Origin: JAISFI01 sp031552425 | GTDB taxonomy: Bacteria; Bacteroidota; Bacteroidia; Bacteroidales; Azobacteroidaceae | Reading direction: 5' to 3' | NCBI GenBank assembly: GCA_031552425.1 | Contig: JAVBMM010000142.1 | Coordinates: 1-37,314 of the forward strand | Length of the DNA: 37,314 nucleotides | Translations under genes and position numbers: made by a program | Part shown: piece after piece, positions 25,973 to 35,400 of the stretch | How positions within the stretch are numbered: position 1 is the first letter of the stretch | How the letters are laid out: each line of letters starts with the position of its first letter | The notes under the pieces: model-generated | Told to the model about the DNA's origin: nothing | What the model saw: the letters and a program-made list of their open reading frames with translations, nothing else | The model's database searches: none

Positions 25973-26753
25973 AATCACAACATTTCTATTTATTTTCTGC
26001 TTGTTGTCAGCTTTTTTCAACATAAAAGCCCAAGGAGATTATGCTATTGCTGACGATGAAAATATATTAACCAAAAAAGAACGGGAATCTTTAGAGAAAA
26101 TGATTGATTTTCAATTAGAAACTTACAATAAAATCTTTCCGGATATTATTTCTAAGAAATCGGACGTAAAAATAAATGTATTTAAAAATTACAGCGCATA
26201 TCTTGCGTATCAAGAAAAAATAGGGGGAACCGTCCGTCATAGATCTTTCGGATTTTATTCCGACAAGACCAAAGAAGTAGTTGTTTGTAAACACAAACAT
26301 GAAGAAGGTTTTTTGAAAACTTGTTATCATGAACTAAGTCACTTTTTTATTCGTTCTAAAATGACTTCTCCTCCCATTTGGTTAAATGAAGGATTAGCTA
26401 CTTATTTTGGATATATGAAAGTTTCTCCTAAAAAAATCACACCGGAAAAATACGAATACCACATAGCAAGAGTGAAAACCATGATCGAATTGAATGATAT
26501 TGACTTAAAAGATTATGTCACTTGGAGCCATAAAAAGTTTACTGATGCATCTTTTACCCGCGAAAGCTATGGATATGCTATTTCCTATTGCATCATATAC
26601 TTCCTTTTTCAAAAAGACCAAGAGACCGCTTATCAAATCATTCGTGAAATTGGGGAAAAAACCGGTACTAAAGAAGCATTCGATTTACATTATCCGGGAG
26701 AATTTGATCAGTTTGAAAAAGAATTTATAGAATATTACTCTAAAGACAAATGA
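25959..26753 (+). CDS. Secreted gluzincin (peptidase MA-like) metallopeptidase
   Basis: A 264-residue protein with a signal peptide (MKKNKITTFLFIFCLLSAFF and on to KAQG), so it is periplasmic or secreted. The zinc site is intact: His124-Glu125 and His128 in HELSH, and the downstream glutamate Glu144 in WLNEGLATYFGY, a gluzincin arrangement like the peptidase MA/DUF1570 group. The substrate is unknown. Its start lies within the end of the M23-like gene and its stop overlaps the next start as ATGA, so all three are translated together. Confidence 0.8.
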   Translation: MKKNKITTFLFIFCLLSAFFNIKAQGDYAIADDENILTKKERESLEKMIDFQLETYNKIFPDIISKKSDVKINVFKNYSAYLAYQEKIGGTVRHRSFGFYSDKTKEVVVCKHKHEEGFLKTCYHELSHFFIRSKMTSPPIWLNEGLATYFGYMKVSPKKITPEKYEYHIARVKTMIELNDIDLKDYVTWSHKKFTDASFTRESYGYAISYCIIYFLFQKDQETAYQIIREIGEKTGTKEAFDLHYPGEFDQFEKEFIEYYSKDK

Positions 26754-28321
26754 TTAAAGAACTACAATACAGGCTATTGCCACAAGAAACCTCATCAGAG
26801 CAAATAATCAAGACAATTATTTCCCGGGAAGAAGCTATTCCCCTTCAAGATATTTCCGCTGTACGGATACTTAAAAAATCCATTGATGCACGGCAACGAA
26901 CTATTTATGTGAACCTGAAACTTCAGGTATTTATCAATGAGCAACCGGAAGAAGAAGCATACATTAAAACCCAATATAAAGATGTTTCCGAAGCAACTCC
27001 CATTATTATCGTAGGAGCAGGACCAGCAGGACTTTTTGCTGCGCTTAAATTAATTGAAATAGGATACAAACCTATCGTTGTGGAACGAGGAAAAAACGTT
27101 CATGAACGTAAAAAAGACATTTCCTTGATCAGCAGGGAACAAAAAATCAATCCGGAATCAAACTATTGCTTCGGAGAAGGAGGTGCCGGAGCTTATTCTG
27201 ACGGAAAACTATTTACAAGAAGTAAAAAAAGAGGTTCTGTAGAGAAAATATTGCATGTATTTTGTCAACACGGAGCGAGCCCTTCCATTTTATACGATTC
27301 ACATCCGCACATCGGAACAGATAAGCTTCCTCGTGTAATTGAAAATATGCGGACAACTATTGTAGAACATGGCGGAGAAGTCCATTTTGAAACACGCATG
27401 GATGAACTGATTATTGAAAAAAATGAAGTTAAAGGAATCATAACAAACAAAGGAAATACATTTTACGGACCTGTCATTTTAGCCACAGGACATTCCGCCA
27501 GAGATGTTTATTACTGGCTTCAACAAAACCATGTAGACATGGAAAGTAAGGGGCTTGCAATAGGTGTTCGTTTGGAACATCCGCAAGAACTGATAGATCA
27601 AATACAATATCATAATCCACAAGGAAGAGGCAAATATTTACCGGCAGCTGAATATAGTCTAACAACTCAAATCAACGGACGGGGAGTTTATTCTTTCTGC
27701 ATGTGTCCGGGAGGATTTGTCGTTCCCGCAGGAAGCGACAATAATCAACTGGTAGTTAACGGAATGTCTCCTTCCCACAGAGGATCAAAATGGGCTAATT
27801 CCGGAATGGTAGTAGAAATTCATCCGGAAGATATTTCCGGTTTTGAAGAATTTGGTATATTAAAGTTAATGAAGTTTCAGGAAAAAATAGAAACCGATTG
27901 CTGGCAAAACGGAAATATGAAACAAACGGCTCCGGCGCAACGGATGACAGATTTTGTTCAAAAGAAATTATCTTCTTCCCTCCCCGAATCTTCGTATACT
28001 CCGGGATTAATAGCATCTCCTTTACATTTTTGGATGCCGGAAAAGATTGTCACCGGACTTAGAGAAGGTTTCCGGATTTTCGGAAAAAACAATCCGGGAT
28101 TCCTTACCAACGAAGCAATATTAATAGGTGTAGAAACCCGTACTTCATCTCCGGTTCGTATTGTGCGTGACAATAACACATTACAACATATAAATATCAA
28201 AGGACTATTCCCTTGCGGAGAAGGAGCCGGATATGCGGGAGGCATTGTCTCCGCCGCTATCGACGGAGAACGATGCGCTGAATCCGCAGGATATTTTATT
28301 TCAAATTATTCAAACTTTTGA
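26750..28321 (+). CDS. NAD(P)/FAD-dependent oxidoreductase (COG2509 type)
   Basis: A 523-residue cytoplasmic flavoprotein. Residues 1-80 form an extra N-terminal domain. The FAD-binding GAGPAG begins at Gly89 and is followed by the VVERG acidic strand end. The stretch SNYCFGEGGAGAYSDGKL and the C-terminal LFPCGEGAGYAGGIVSAAIDGE are hallmarks of the uncharacterised FAD-dependent dehydrogenase family COG2509. The substrate is not known. It overlaps the upstream peptidase gene by 4 bp. Its last 26 bp overlap the end of the converging GH28 gene. Confidence 0.88.
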   Translation: MIKELQYRLLPQETSSEQIIKTIISREEAIPLQDISAVRILKKSIDARQRTIYVNLKLQVFINEQPEEEAYIKTQYKDVSEATPIIIVGAGPAGLFAALKLIEIGYKPIVVERGKNVHERKKDISLISREQKINPESNYCFGEGGAGAYSDGKLFTRSKKRGSVEKILHVFCQHGASPSILYDSHPHIGTDKLPRVIENMRTTIVEHGGEVHFETRMDELIIEKNEVKGIITNKGNTFYGPVILATGHSARDVYYWLQQNHVDMESKGLAIGVRLEHPQELIDQIQYHNPQGRGKYLPAAEYSLTTQINGRGVYSFCMCPGGFVVPAGSDNNQLVVNGMSPSHRGSKWANSGMVVEIHPEDISGFEEFGILKLMKFQEKIETDCWQNGNMKQTAPAQRMTDFVQKKLSSSLPESSYTPGLIASPLHFWMPEKIVTGLREGFRIFGKNNPGFLTNEAILIGVETRTSSPVRIVRDNNTLQHINIKGLFPCGEGAGYAGGIVSAAIDGERCAESAGYFISNYSNF

Positions 28322-29918
28322 TTTCGCTTTCCGAAACCTCTTTCCCGAGGGTGTAAATACTTTTCACTTTCCGGAAATCGTTACCCATAATGGTTACATC
28401 TTTTACATTTTCCTCAAAAGATGCAAACGGAATAGGAGCCGGAGCCGGTTTACAATTGGTAATAAAAACATTTTCTGCATTAGTAAAACGGATAGCAGAT
28501 GAAGCTTTATCGGAAGTTTGTACCTGTAAAGCATTGATATGCACATTTTCTACATTATTAAAACAAAAAGCGGGACGAACATCTTCATCTATGTAAGAAG
28601 TTTTCACATTATTGAAATGGATTCCTTTTACATGTAAACAGTTAATTCCATAAGCAGGAGTAATACCTGTATTCGTATATTCCGGATAACCGGCAGGGCT
28701 TTTATCTCTTAATTCCAAACGAGCATCTTTTGCTGTTCCACCTCCTGCAAATTGCAGGTATATATTGTTAAATGTGACATTTTCTACAGGAAAACCAGGT
28801 TGTCCGACAATATTCAAACCGATACGAGGATCATGTTTTGCTTTGAAATAAGAAGCAGTAGAATCTTCTTTCCAACAACCGATACCATCTGCTATAATGT
28901 CTGAAAAAATAACATTGCGTAAAATTCCTGTATTCGCTCCTTTAACGTCATCACCGGAATTTAATGTATGCATTTTAGCTTTGTTGCGAGATCCTAATTT
29001 AACGAAAATGCTACCATTCACATTATGCATGGTAATATTACTCATAGTAACCCTGTCAATAATTCCACCATCTACCATTTCAATGGCAATACCTGAAAGC
29101 CGGGTATCATAAAATACACAATTAGAAACGGTAATATCTTCAAAGCCACCGATGCCGGCCGTTCCGAATTTAATACAATTGGATTCCGATTTAATGATAC
29201 AGTTAGTTACAGTAACATTTTTCACACCTACTTTGGAGTGACTTTTCAAACAAATACCATCATCTCCTACATCAAAATAAGAGTTGGAAATTTTCACATT
29301 TTTGCAATCAACAACATCCACACCATCATTATTAGCTACAATCCGGCTCAATATCCTGATATCATCTACTGTTACATGATCGCATTGATCTAATTCTATA
29401 TTCCAAAAAGCGCCGTTTTTAAGTGTAAATTCTTTTAAATGAAAATTAGAACATTCTCTAACAGCAAAAGCAAAAGGACGAACACCTCCTTGTATACCGT
29501 TTTTTACATCTTTATGCCAAAAATTCTTGTGAGCTCCGTTGCCGTCAATAACACCGGTTCCTAATATAGACACATTGTCAATTTTATATCCGTGAATCAA
29601 AGCCCTTTTTCCTGTCTTTTTATCTTTAGCATAATCACTCAATTCAGGACTTCCAAGCAAAATAGCTTGTGCATCCAAATAAATAACTACATTACTTTTC
29701 AATTGAATGGTAGCTGTAAGAAACGTTCCTTTCGGGAAATAAACTTGTCCCCCTTGTTTGGCGCATTCATCAATAGCGGATTGAATAGCCTTTGTATTCA
29801 TGGTTTTTCCATCTCCCACCGCTCCGAAAGATTCCACATTGTGAATAGTAGAGCCTGCTGCAAAAGCTACATTCACGGACAATAAGATCGATAAAATAAA
29901 AGCACTTGTGTTTCTCAT
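28296..29918 (-). CDS. Glycoside hydrolase family 28 (polygalacturonase-like)
   Basis: A 540-residue beta-helix enzyme with a signal peptide (MRNTSAFILSILLSVNVAFA). GH28 enzymes hydrolyse galacturonic-acid links in pectin. It starts with the typical NVESFGAVGDGKTMNTKAI segment. The catalytic acids are present: Asp198 in NNDGVDVVD and Asp219-Asp220 in GDDGICLKS. The usual GHG motif with a catalytic-site histidine is replaced by SESNCIKFGTAG, a variant I believe is common in Bacteroidetes, so exo-activity or a different uronide is likely. It lies 73 bp behind the GH95 gene and has its own -7 element. The signal peptide lacks a lipobox, so a periplasmic location is likely. Confidence 0.88.
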   Translation of the reverse strand: MRNTSAFILSILLSVNVAFAAGSTIHNVESFGAVGDGKTMNTKAIQSAIDECAKQGGQVYFPKGTFLTATIQLKSNVVIYLDAQAILLGSPELSDYAKDKKTGKRALIHGYKIDNVSILGTGVIDGNGAHKNFWHKDVKNGIQGGVRPFAFAVRECSNFHLKEFTLKNGAFWNIELDQCDHVTVDDIRILSRIVANNDGVDVVDCKNVKISNSYFDVGDDGICLKSHSKVGVKNVTVTNCIIKSESNCIKFGTAGIGGFEDITVSNCVFYDTRLSGIAIEMVDGGIIDRVTMSNITMHNVNGSIFVKLGSRNKAKMHTLNSGDDVKGANTGILRNVIFSDIIADGIGCWKEDSTASYFKAKHDPRIGLNIVGQPGFPVENVTFNNIYLQFAGGGTAKDARLELRDKSPAGYPEYTNTGITPAYGINCLHVKGIHFNNVKTSYIDEDVRPAFCFNNVENVHINALQVQTSDKASSAIRFTNAENVFITNCKPAPAPIPFASFEENVKDVTIMGNDFRKVKSIYTLGKEVSESEIKSLNNLK

Positions 29919-29943
29919 ATTTTTAAATAATTAAATTTTGACA

Positions 29944-29951
29944 CAAATATA
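29944..29951 (-). promoter_or_regulatory. Candidate -7 element for the GH28 gene
   Basis: On the minus strand this reads TATATTTG, 25 bp before the GH28 ATG, in the 73-bp gap after GH95. No -33 TTTG at a normal distance. It could allow GH28 to be expressed apart from HTCS-GH95. Confidence 0.45.
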
Positions 29952-29991
29952 GCAAAAGAAGGCAAACATAACAGTAATTTAATAAGCCTAA

Positions 29992-32466
29992 TTAAAAATC
30001 AAAGCTATATTGTTCGCCGGATTTTGTATCCAACTGAATTGGTTTCCCGAAAATTTTCAACAGGCAGGGATTTCCGAATAATGATTTTATTTTCACTTGT
30101 TTAGGTTTACCTTCTTGCCATTTAATATCGACAATAAAACCTCCTCGGGCTCTTAATCCTTTAATTGATCCATCTTTCCAGGAAGAAGGTAAAGCCGGCA
30201 AAATATGCAATTCTCCATCATGGCTTTGCAAAAGCATTTCTACAATTCCTGCAGTAAATCCGAAATTTCCATCGATTTGAAAAGGAGGATAAGCATCTAA
30301 TAAATTAGGATATAATCCGCCATTCTTTTGCTTATTGGTAGTTGAAGAAACCGGAGTAAATAAATTTTGTATCACTTTGAACGCATGATCTCCATCTTGC
30401 AAACGTGCCCAAACATTCACCTTCCAACATAACGACCAACCGGGAGATACATCTCCTCTTAATTCCATGGAACGTTTTACAGCGGGAATTAATTCCGGAG
30501 AATTTTTAAATGCATCATCATAAGCCGGATAAAATCCGTACAAATGAGAAATATGACGATGTTGCGGATCTTGTTCTTTGAAATCATATTTCCATTCCTG
30601 CAATTGTCCTCTACTACCAACTTTATATGGAAGTAAATTCTTTCTTTTATCATTCAAAATTGTACGGAATGTTTCATCCAGACCTAATTTTTCTGCAGCA
30701 ACTATGGTATTCTTAAACAAATCGGATAGAATAGCCATATCCATTGTAGATCCGGGGCTTACGGAGACTGCTTCATTTTTATCTGTCAGAAAACGATTTT
30801 CGGGAGAAGTAGAAATAGGTGTTTGCCAATGCCCGTTCTCATCTTGCACCAACCATTTTTCATAAAATTCCGCTGCATTTTTCATCAACGGATACGCTTG
30901 ATTACGTAAAAATTCCATATCTTGGTTGAAAAGATAATGTTCCCATAAATGACGGCACAACCAGGCTCCACTCATGTTCCAGAAAAACCAATCGGGTTCT
31001 CCATCTGTAGGAAATGCTTCCCTCCATATAGATGCATTATGATGTACTGCCCATCCGGGAAGTCCATACATATTTTTAGCTGATTCTTTTCCTGATTCGG
31101 ATAATTCTTTGATCATATTGAAAAACGGAGGCAAACATTCTGTTAAACCGGTGGTTTCCGCATGCCAATAATTAGTTTCCGCATTGATATTCATGGTATA
31201 TCCGCAATTCCAGGGAGGAATACGTTTATCATTCCAGATTCCCTGTAAATTAGCTGATTGCCCACCTTCACGAGAAGAAGAAATCAATAAATAACGTCCG
31301 TATTGGAAAAGTAAATTAATCAGTCCGTTATCTTCATTTTTTACAAAATTCTCAAGACGAACATCGGTTGAAAGATTTGTATAATCTTTTGCTGAATGAA
31401 TAGTCAAAGAAACTCTGTCAAATATTGTTTTGTAATCATCCTGATGGTTTTTCAATAAAGAAGAATATGTTTTTTTAGATGCTTTTTCCAACATATCTTT
31501 ACATTTCTTCTCATAATCGATTCCTTCTGTCGATGGGCTTTTTTCCAAACCATTATATGAAGTTGCCGCAGCCAAAACAAGGATAATTTCTCTTTTTCCG
31601 GTAACAGACAAATAATTATCAGATACTTCTGTATTTCCTTTCAAAACACGGACTCCACTTTCAAAAAACATTCCTTTGCCATCGATTTCATCTCCATACA
31701 ACAATTGTTTTTGATGTTTTCTTGTACCATCTTCATTAAATAACTCCGGATGTTTATCTGTCAGTTTATTTTTCTCAAGATAATCTAAAGAACGGCGTTC
31801 ACAATATCCCGGAGCTTGTCCTTTCAGGAAAATTCCATTGGGAACAACCGACACATTTGTAGTAGGATGTTGGGAATCATAACTCAATTTCACAGAAAAC
31901 GGAGCCGATGAATTTGTTTTTAACTTAACAACAATTACTTTATCCGGATATGAAGCAAATATTTCCCGCGAATATGTAACTCCATCCACTTCATAAGTAG
32001 TAGTTTGCATAGATTTCTCCAAATCCAGTACCCTTTTATAATTCTTTATTCCTGCTGTATGGTCAAAATCCAAATATAAATATCCCAAAGGCTGATAGCT
32101 TTGAGGCAATACTCCCTGCCAATTATCTTTGACTAATTTATGAGCTTTTCCATACTCCTTCTTATTCAACAATTGACAGACTTCATTGTATAAGGGACGA
32201 ATATCAACTCCTTTGTACTTCAATGAAGGTTCTCCGCTATACAAGGTGGATTCATTCAATTGCAAACATTCTCTCCTGACTCCGCTGAAGACCATTGCAC
32301 CCATATATCCGTTACCAACCGGCAAAGCTTCATTCCAGTTACTTGCAGGAAAATTGTACCATAGTTGCATCTGAGAAGATTGTTCCGATTCGAACAAAGA
32401 ACATGAACTTGAAGTAAATAAAAATGAAACAAAAGATAAGTAAAGACACAATTTCAACTTTCTCAT
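29992..32466 (-). CDS. Glycoside hydrolase family 95 (alpha-L-fucosidase or alpha-L-galactosidase)
   Basis: An 824-residue enzyme that should invert and release terminal alpha-L-fucose or alpha-L-galactose from glycans. The N-terminal beta-sandwich begins with the family pattern WNEALPVGNGYMGAMVFSG and LQLNESTLYSG. In the (alpha/alpha)6 barrel the expected catalytic residues are all found: Asn426 and Asn428 in MNINAETNYW, the acid Glu556 in STSPEN, and Asp732 in QIDGNFGF. The leader ends in SSSC (Cys22), so it may be a lipoprotein. The ATG is 6 bp after the HTCS stop codon, so the two genes share a transcript. Pairing with a GH28 suggests a pectic substrate, for example rhamnogalacturonan side chains, but that is inference. 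Confidence 0.92.
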   Translation of the reverse strand: MRKLKLCLYLSFVSFLFTSSSCSLFESEQSSQMQLWYNFPASNWNEALPVGNGYMGAMVFSGVRRECLQLNESTLYSGEPSLKYKGVDIRPLYNEVCQLLNKKEYGKAHKLVKDNWQGVLPQSYQPLGYLYLDFDHTAGIKNYKRVLDLEKSMQTTTYEVDGVTYSREIFASYPDKVIVVKLKTNSSAPFSVKLSYDSQHPTTNVSVVPNGIFLKGQAPGYCERRSLDYLEKNKLTDKHPELFNEDGTRKHQKQLLYGDEIDGKGMFFESGVRVLKGNTEVSDNYLSVTGKREIILVLAAATSYNGLEKSPSTEGIDYEKKCKDMLEKASKKTYSSLLKNHQDDYKTIFDRVSLTIHSAKDYTNLSTDVRLENFVKNEDNGLINLLFQYGRYLLISSSREGGQSANLQGIWNDKRIPPWNCGYTMNINAETNYWHAETTGLTECLPPFFNMIKELSESGKESAKNMYGLPGWAVHHNASIWREAFPTDGEPDWFFWNMSGAWLCRHLWEHYLFNQDMEFLRNQAYPLMKNAAEFYEKWLVQDENGHWQTPISTSPENRFLTDKNEAVSVSPGSTMDMAILSDLFKNTIVAAEKLGLDETFRTILNDKRKNLLPYKVGSRGQLQEWKYDFKEQDPQHRHISHLYGFYPAYDDAFKNSPELIPAVKRSMELRGDVSPGWSLCWKVNVWARLQDGDHAFKVIQNLFTPVSSTTNKQKNGGLYPNLLDAYPPFQIDGNFGFTAGIVEMLLQSHDGELHILPALPSSWKDGSIKGLRARGGFIVDIKWQEGKPKQVKIKSLFGNPCLLKIFGKPIQLDTKSGEQYSFDF

Positions 32467-32472
32467 ATTATT

Positions 32473-35400
32473 CTATTTTTTTATATTATTTTTTCTGTAT
32501 ATCATTGGGGCACAACCGAACAAATCTTTAAAACACCGATTAAAATAATGGGGAGAACTGAATCCTGTATCATAAGCAATATCTGCAATATTCAAATCAG
32601 GATTATTAATGAGCATTTCTGCGGCTTTTTTCAATCGTATATTAATATAAAACTGATTGGGGGAAAGCCCTGTAATTCCCTTTAATTTATTGAACAAAGT
32701 AGTTCTTCCTACACCCATTTCTTTGGAAAAAATATCCACATCAAATATAGGATTCCTCATATTATGTAAAACTATTTCTGTAGCTCTGTCCAACAAATCC
32801 AAATCAGAAGAAGAAGTTGCCAATTGCGGAGATTTAAATTCTGGATCATGCACATATTTTCGTTTCAGTAATTCCCTATTGTTCAACAAATTATTACATC
32901 TCAAAACCAACAGTTTAACGTCAAAAGGTTTTGTCACATAATCATCCGCCCCGATACGTAATCCTTCGAATTTATGTTCCACCGCAGTTTTTGCAGTAAG
33001 CAATACTACCGGAATATGACTTGTATCAAAATTATCTTTTATTTTAGCACACAACTCTATTCCGGACATATTAGGCATCATAATGTCGGAAACCACAATA
33101 TCAGGATGTATCTCCCTTACTTTATTCCATCCGTCTAATCCATCAATAGCAACTTCCACTTTGTATATTGAAGAAAAAACATCAAATAGCAGATTACGTA
33201 AATCCTCGTTATCTTCAACAATTAAAACGGAAAACCTGGGAACTTTGATTTCTTTTTGTGAACGTTTTATTCCATCCATGAATGAATTGTCCGGCAATGC
33301 TTGTTCATAATATGTCATTTCAACCACCGGATCCATGCGTTTCACTTCTTTTCCGAAATGCCGGTCTCCTTTTTCCAACCTGACAGAAAAGACAGAACCT
33401 TCTCCATAGATACTTTCCGCTTTAATCTGTCCGTGATGAGCTTCCACAATTCCTTTGGAAAGAGCTAAACCTATGCCGGTTCCCAAGTTTCCATCCATGT
33501 TGTATACTTGATAAAAACGGTCGAACACATTTTTCAGTTCATCAGGAAGAATTCCTTTTCCGGTATCCGATACGGAAAATTCAACATCTTTATCCCATTC
33601 CTTCACCGATATAGTAATCGTCCCTTCCTTTTTGGTATATTTAAAAGCATTCGATAAAAGATTATTCACCACCTTTTGCATTTGATCCGGATCAAACCAT
33701 ACATTAATTTCCTCTTCTGTATGTTTAAATTGCAAATCTATGTTTTTTCCGGCAGCATAAGATTTGAAAGTCATATATATTTCTTCCAGGAAAGTAATCA
33801 AATTTAAGCAAGAAATATGAAGTTTTAAATGACCTTGTTCTTGTTTCCTGAAATCTAACAATTCGGATATCAGATTCTTCAAATTTTGTGCATTCCTTTG
33901 GATATTCAATATTTTCGAATATACCACCGGATGAATATTATATGCATTCAATAACATTTCCGTTTGTCCTAATATCAAGGTAATAGGAGTTTTAATTTCG
34001 TGGGAAATATTAGTAAAAAAACGTAATTTGGATTGTGTTAACTCTTCTGTCCTCAGCTTTTCTTTTCTTTCGAATTCCAATGAAGTTTTCAGATAAAAAC
34101 GCATTCTTGCTTGCCTGAGAAACCAAATAGTAATTACTGCTAAGATCAGTGCATATAATATATACGCCCAAATAGTTCTATAAAAAGGAGGCTCTATGGT
34201 TATTCCCAATGACTTCGTTATAGTAGGGAAATTTTTTGCACGTAGTTCCAACGTGTACTCTCCGGGACTTAGATTCGTATAAGTCAATGTTCTACCAAAT
34301 CTTACTTTCATCCATTGATTTTCATATCCTTGTAAACGATATTCCACATCATTCGAACCATAATGAATATAATTATCCGTCATAAATTCGATAGAAAACA
34401 CTGAATATCCTGATTTCAAACGTATCTTTTTTGTAAAAGGTAAAGCATTTTTCAAGATTTGTGTTTCATCTCCCTGAACAACCTCCATATCATTGACATA
34501 CAACCGGGTAAACTCAATATTAAATCGTTCGGGAGGAAAAGAAAAAAGATCCTTCTCGGAAAAAATTGTCATTCCCTCCACTCCCCCGACATATATTTTA
34601 CCATCGCTCGCCACAAATAAACTGCCATCATTCACTTCCATCAGAGGAAAGCCCCGACTATATTCATAATTTGTAAAAACAGTATCTTCCACATGAAAAA
34701 CAGACAATCCTTTATTAGTACCCAACAATATCTTTCCAAGCTTTGTCTCTTTAATTGCCACTATATTGTTGTCCAATAATTTATTTTTTTCCTTGGTATA
34801 ACGGACAAAATCATTTGTCTCCGGACGATACAAATTCAATCCTGAGCCATTGGTACCTAACCAAATCCGCTTTTGGCTATCTTCAAAAATCACATTGATT
34901 ACATTAGAACTCAAACCTGAAGGAGAATTAGGAAGATATTCATAAACGGCAAGAGATTTATTGGTGAGATCATAACATATCAAACCTTGTATTGTCGCTA
35001 CCCAAAGTCTATTTTTGGAATCTATAATCATCATGTTTACTTCCCTTCTGAAAACTTCTTCTTCCGGCATAAAAGGCTCTATATTTCCGGTACGGATATC
35101 TAATACACAAACACCAAAAAAACATCCTAATAATAATTTGTCTCCATAATCTCCATAAAGTAAAATGGAATTGGAATTTTTAAATAATTCCTGGGAAAAA
35201 CTTCCATATACCCGTGAACGTTTTGTCTTCAAGTCAAAACAGTTGATTTGATAACCATGTGAGCCTAGCCATAAACAATCTTCTTTTTCGTCGTACATGA
35301 TTTCTTTAATATTCGATCCGGAAATCCATTTTTTTTCTCTGGGATAAGAAACAAATTTTCCTGTAGAAGGATGATAGGAACAGAGCCCTCCTCCTTCGGT

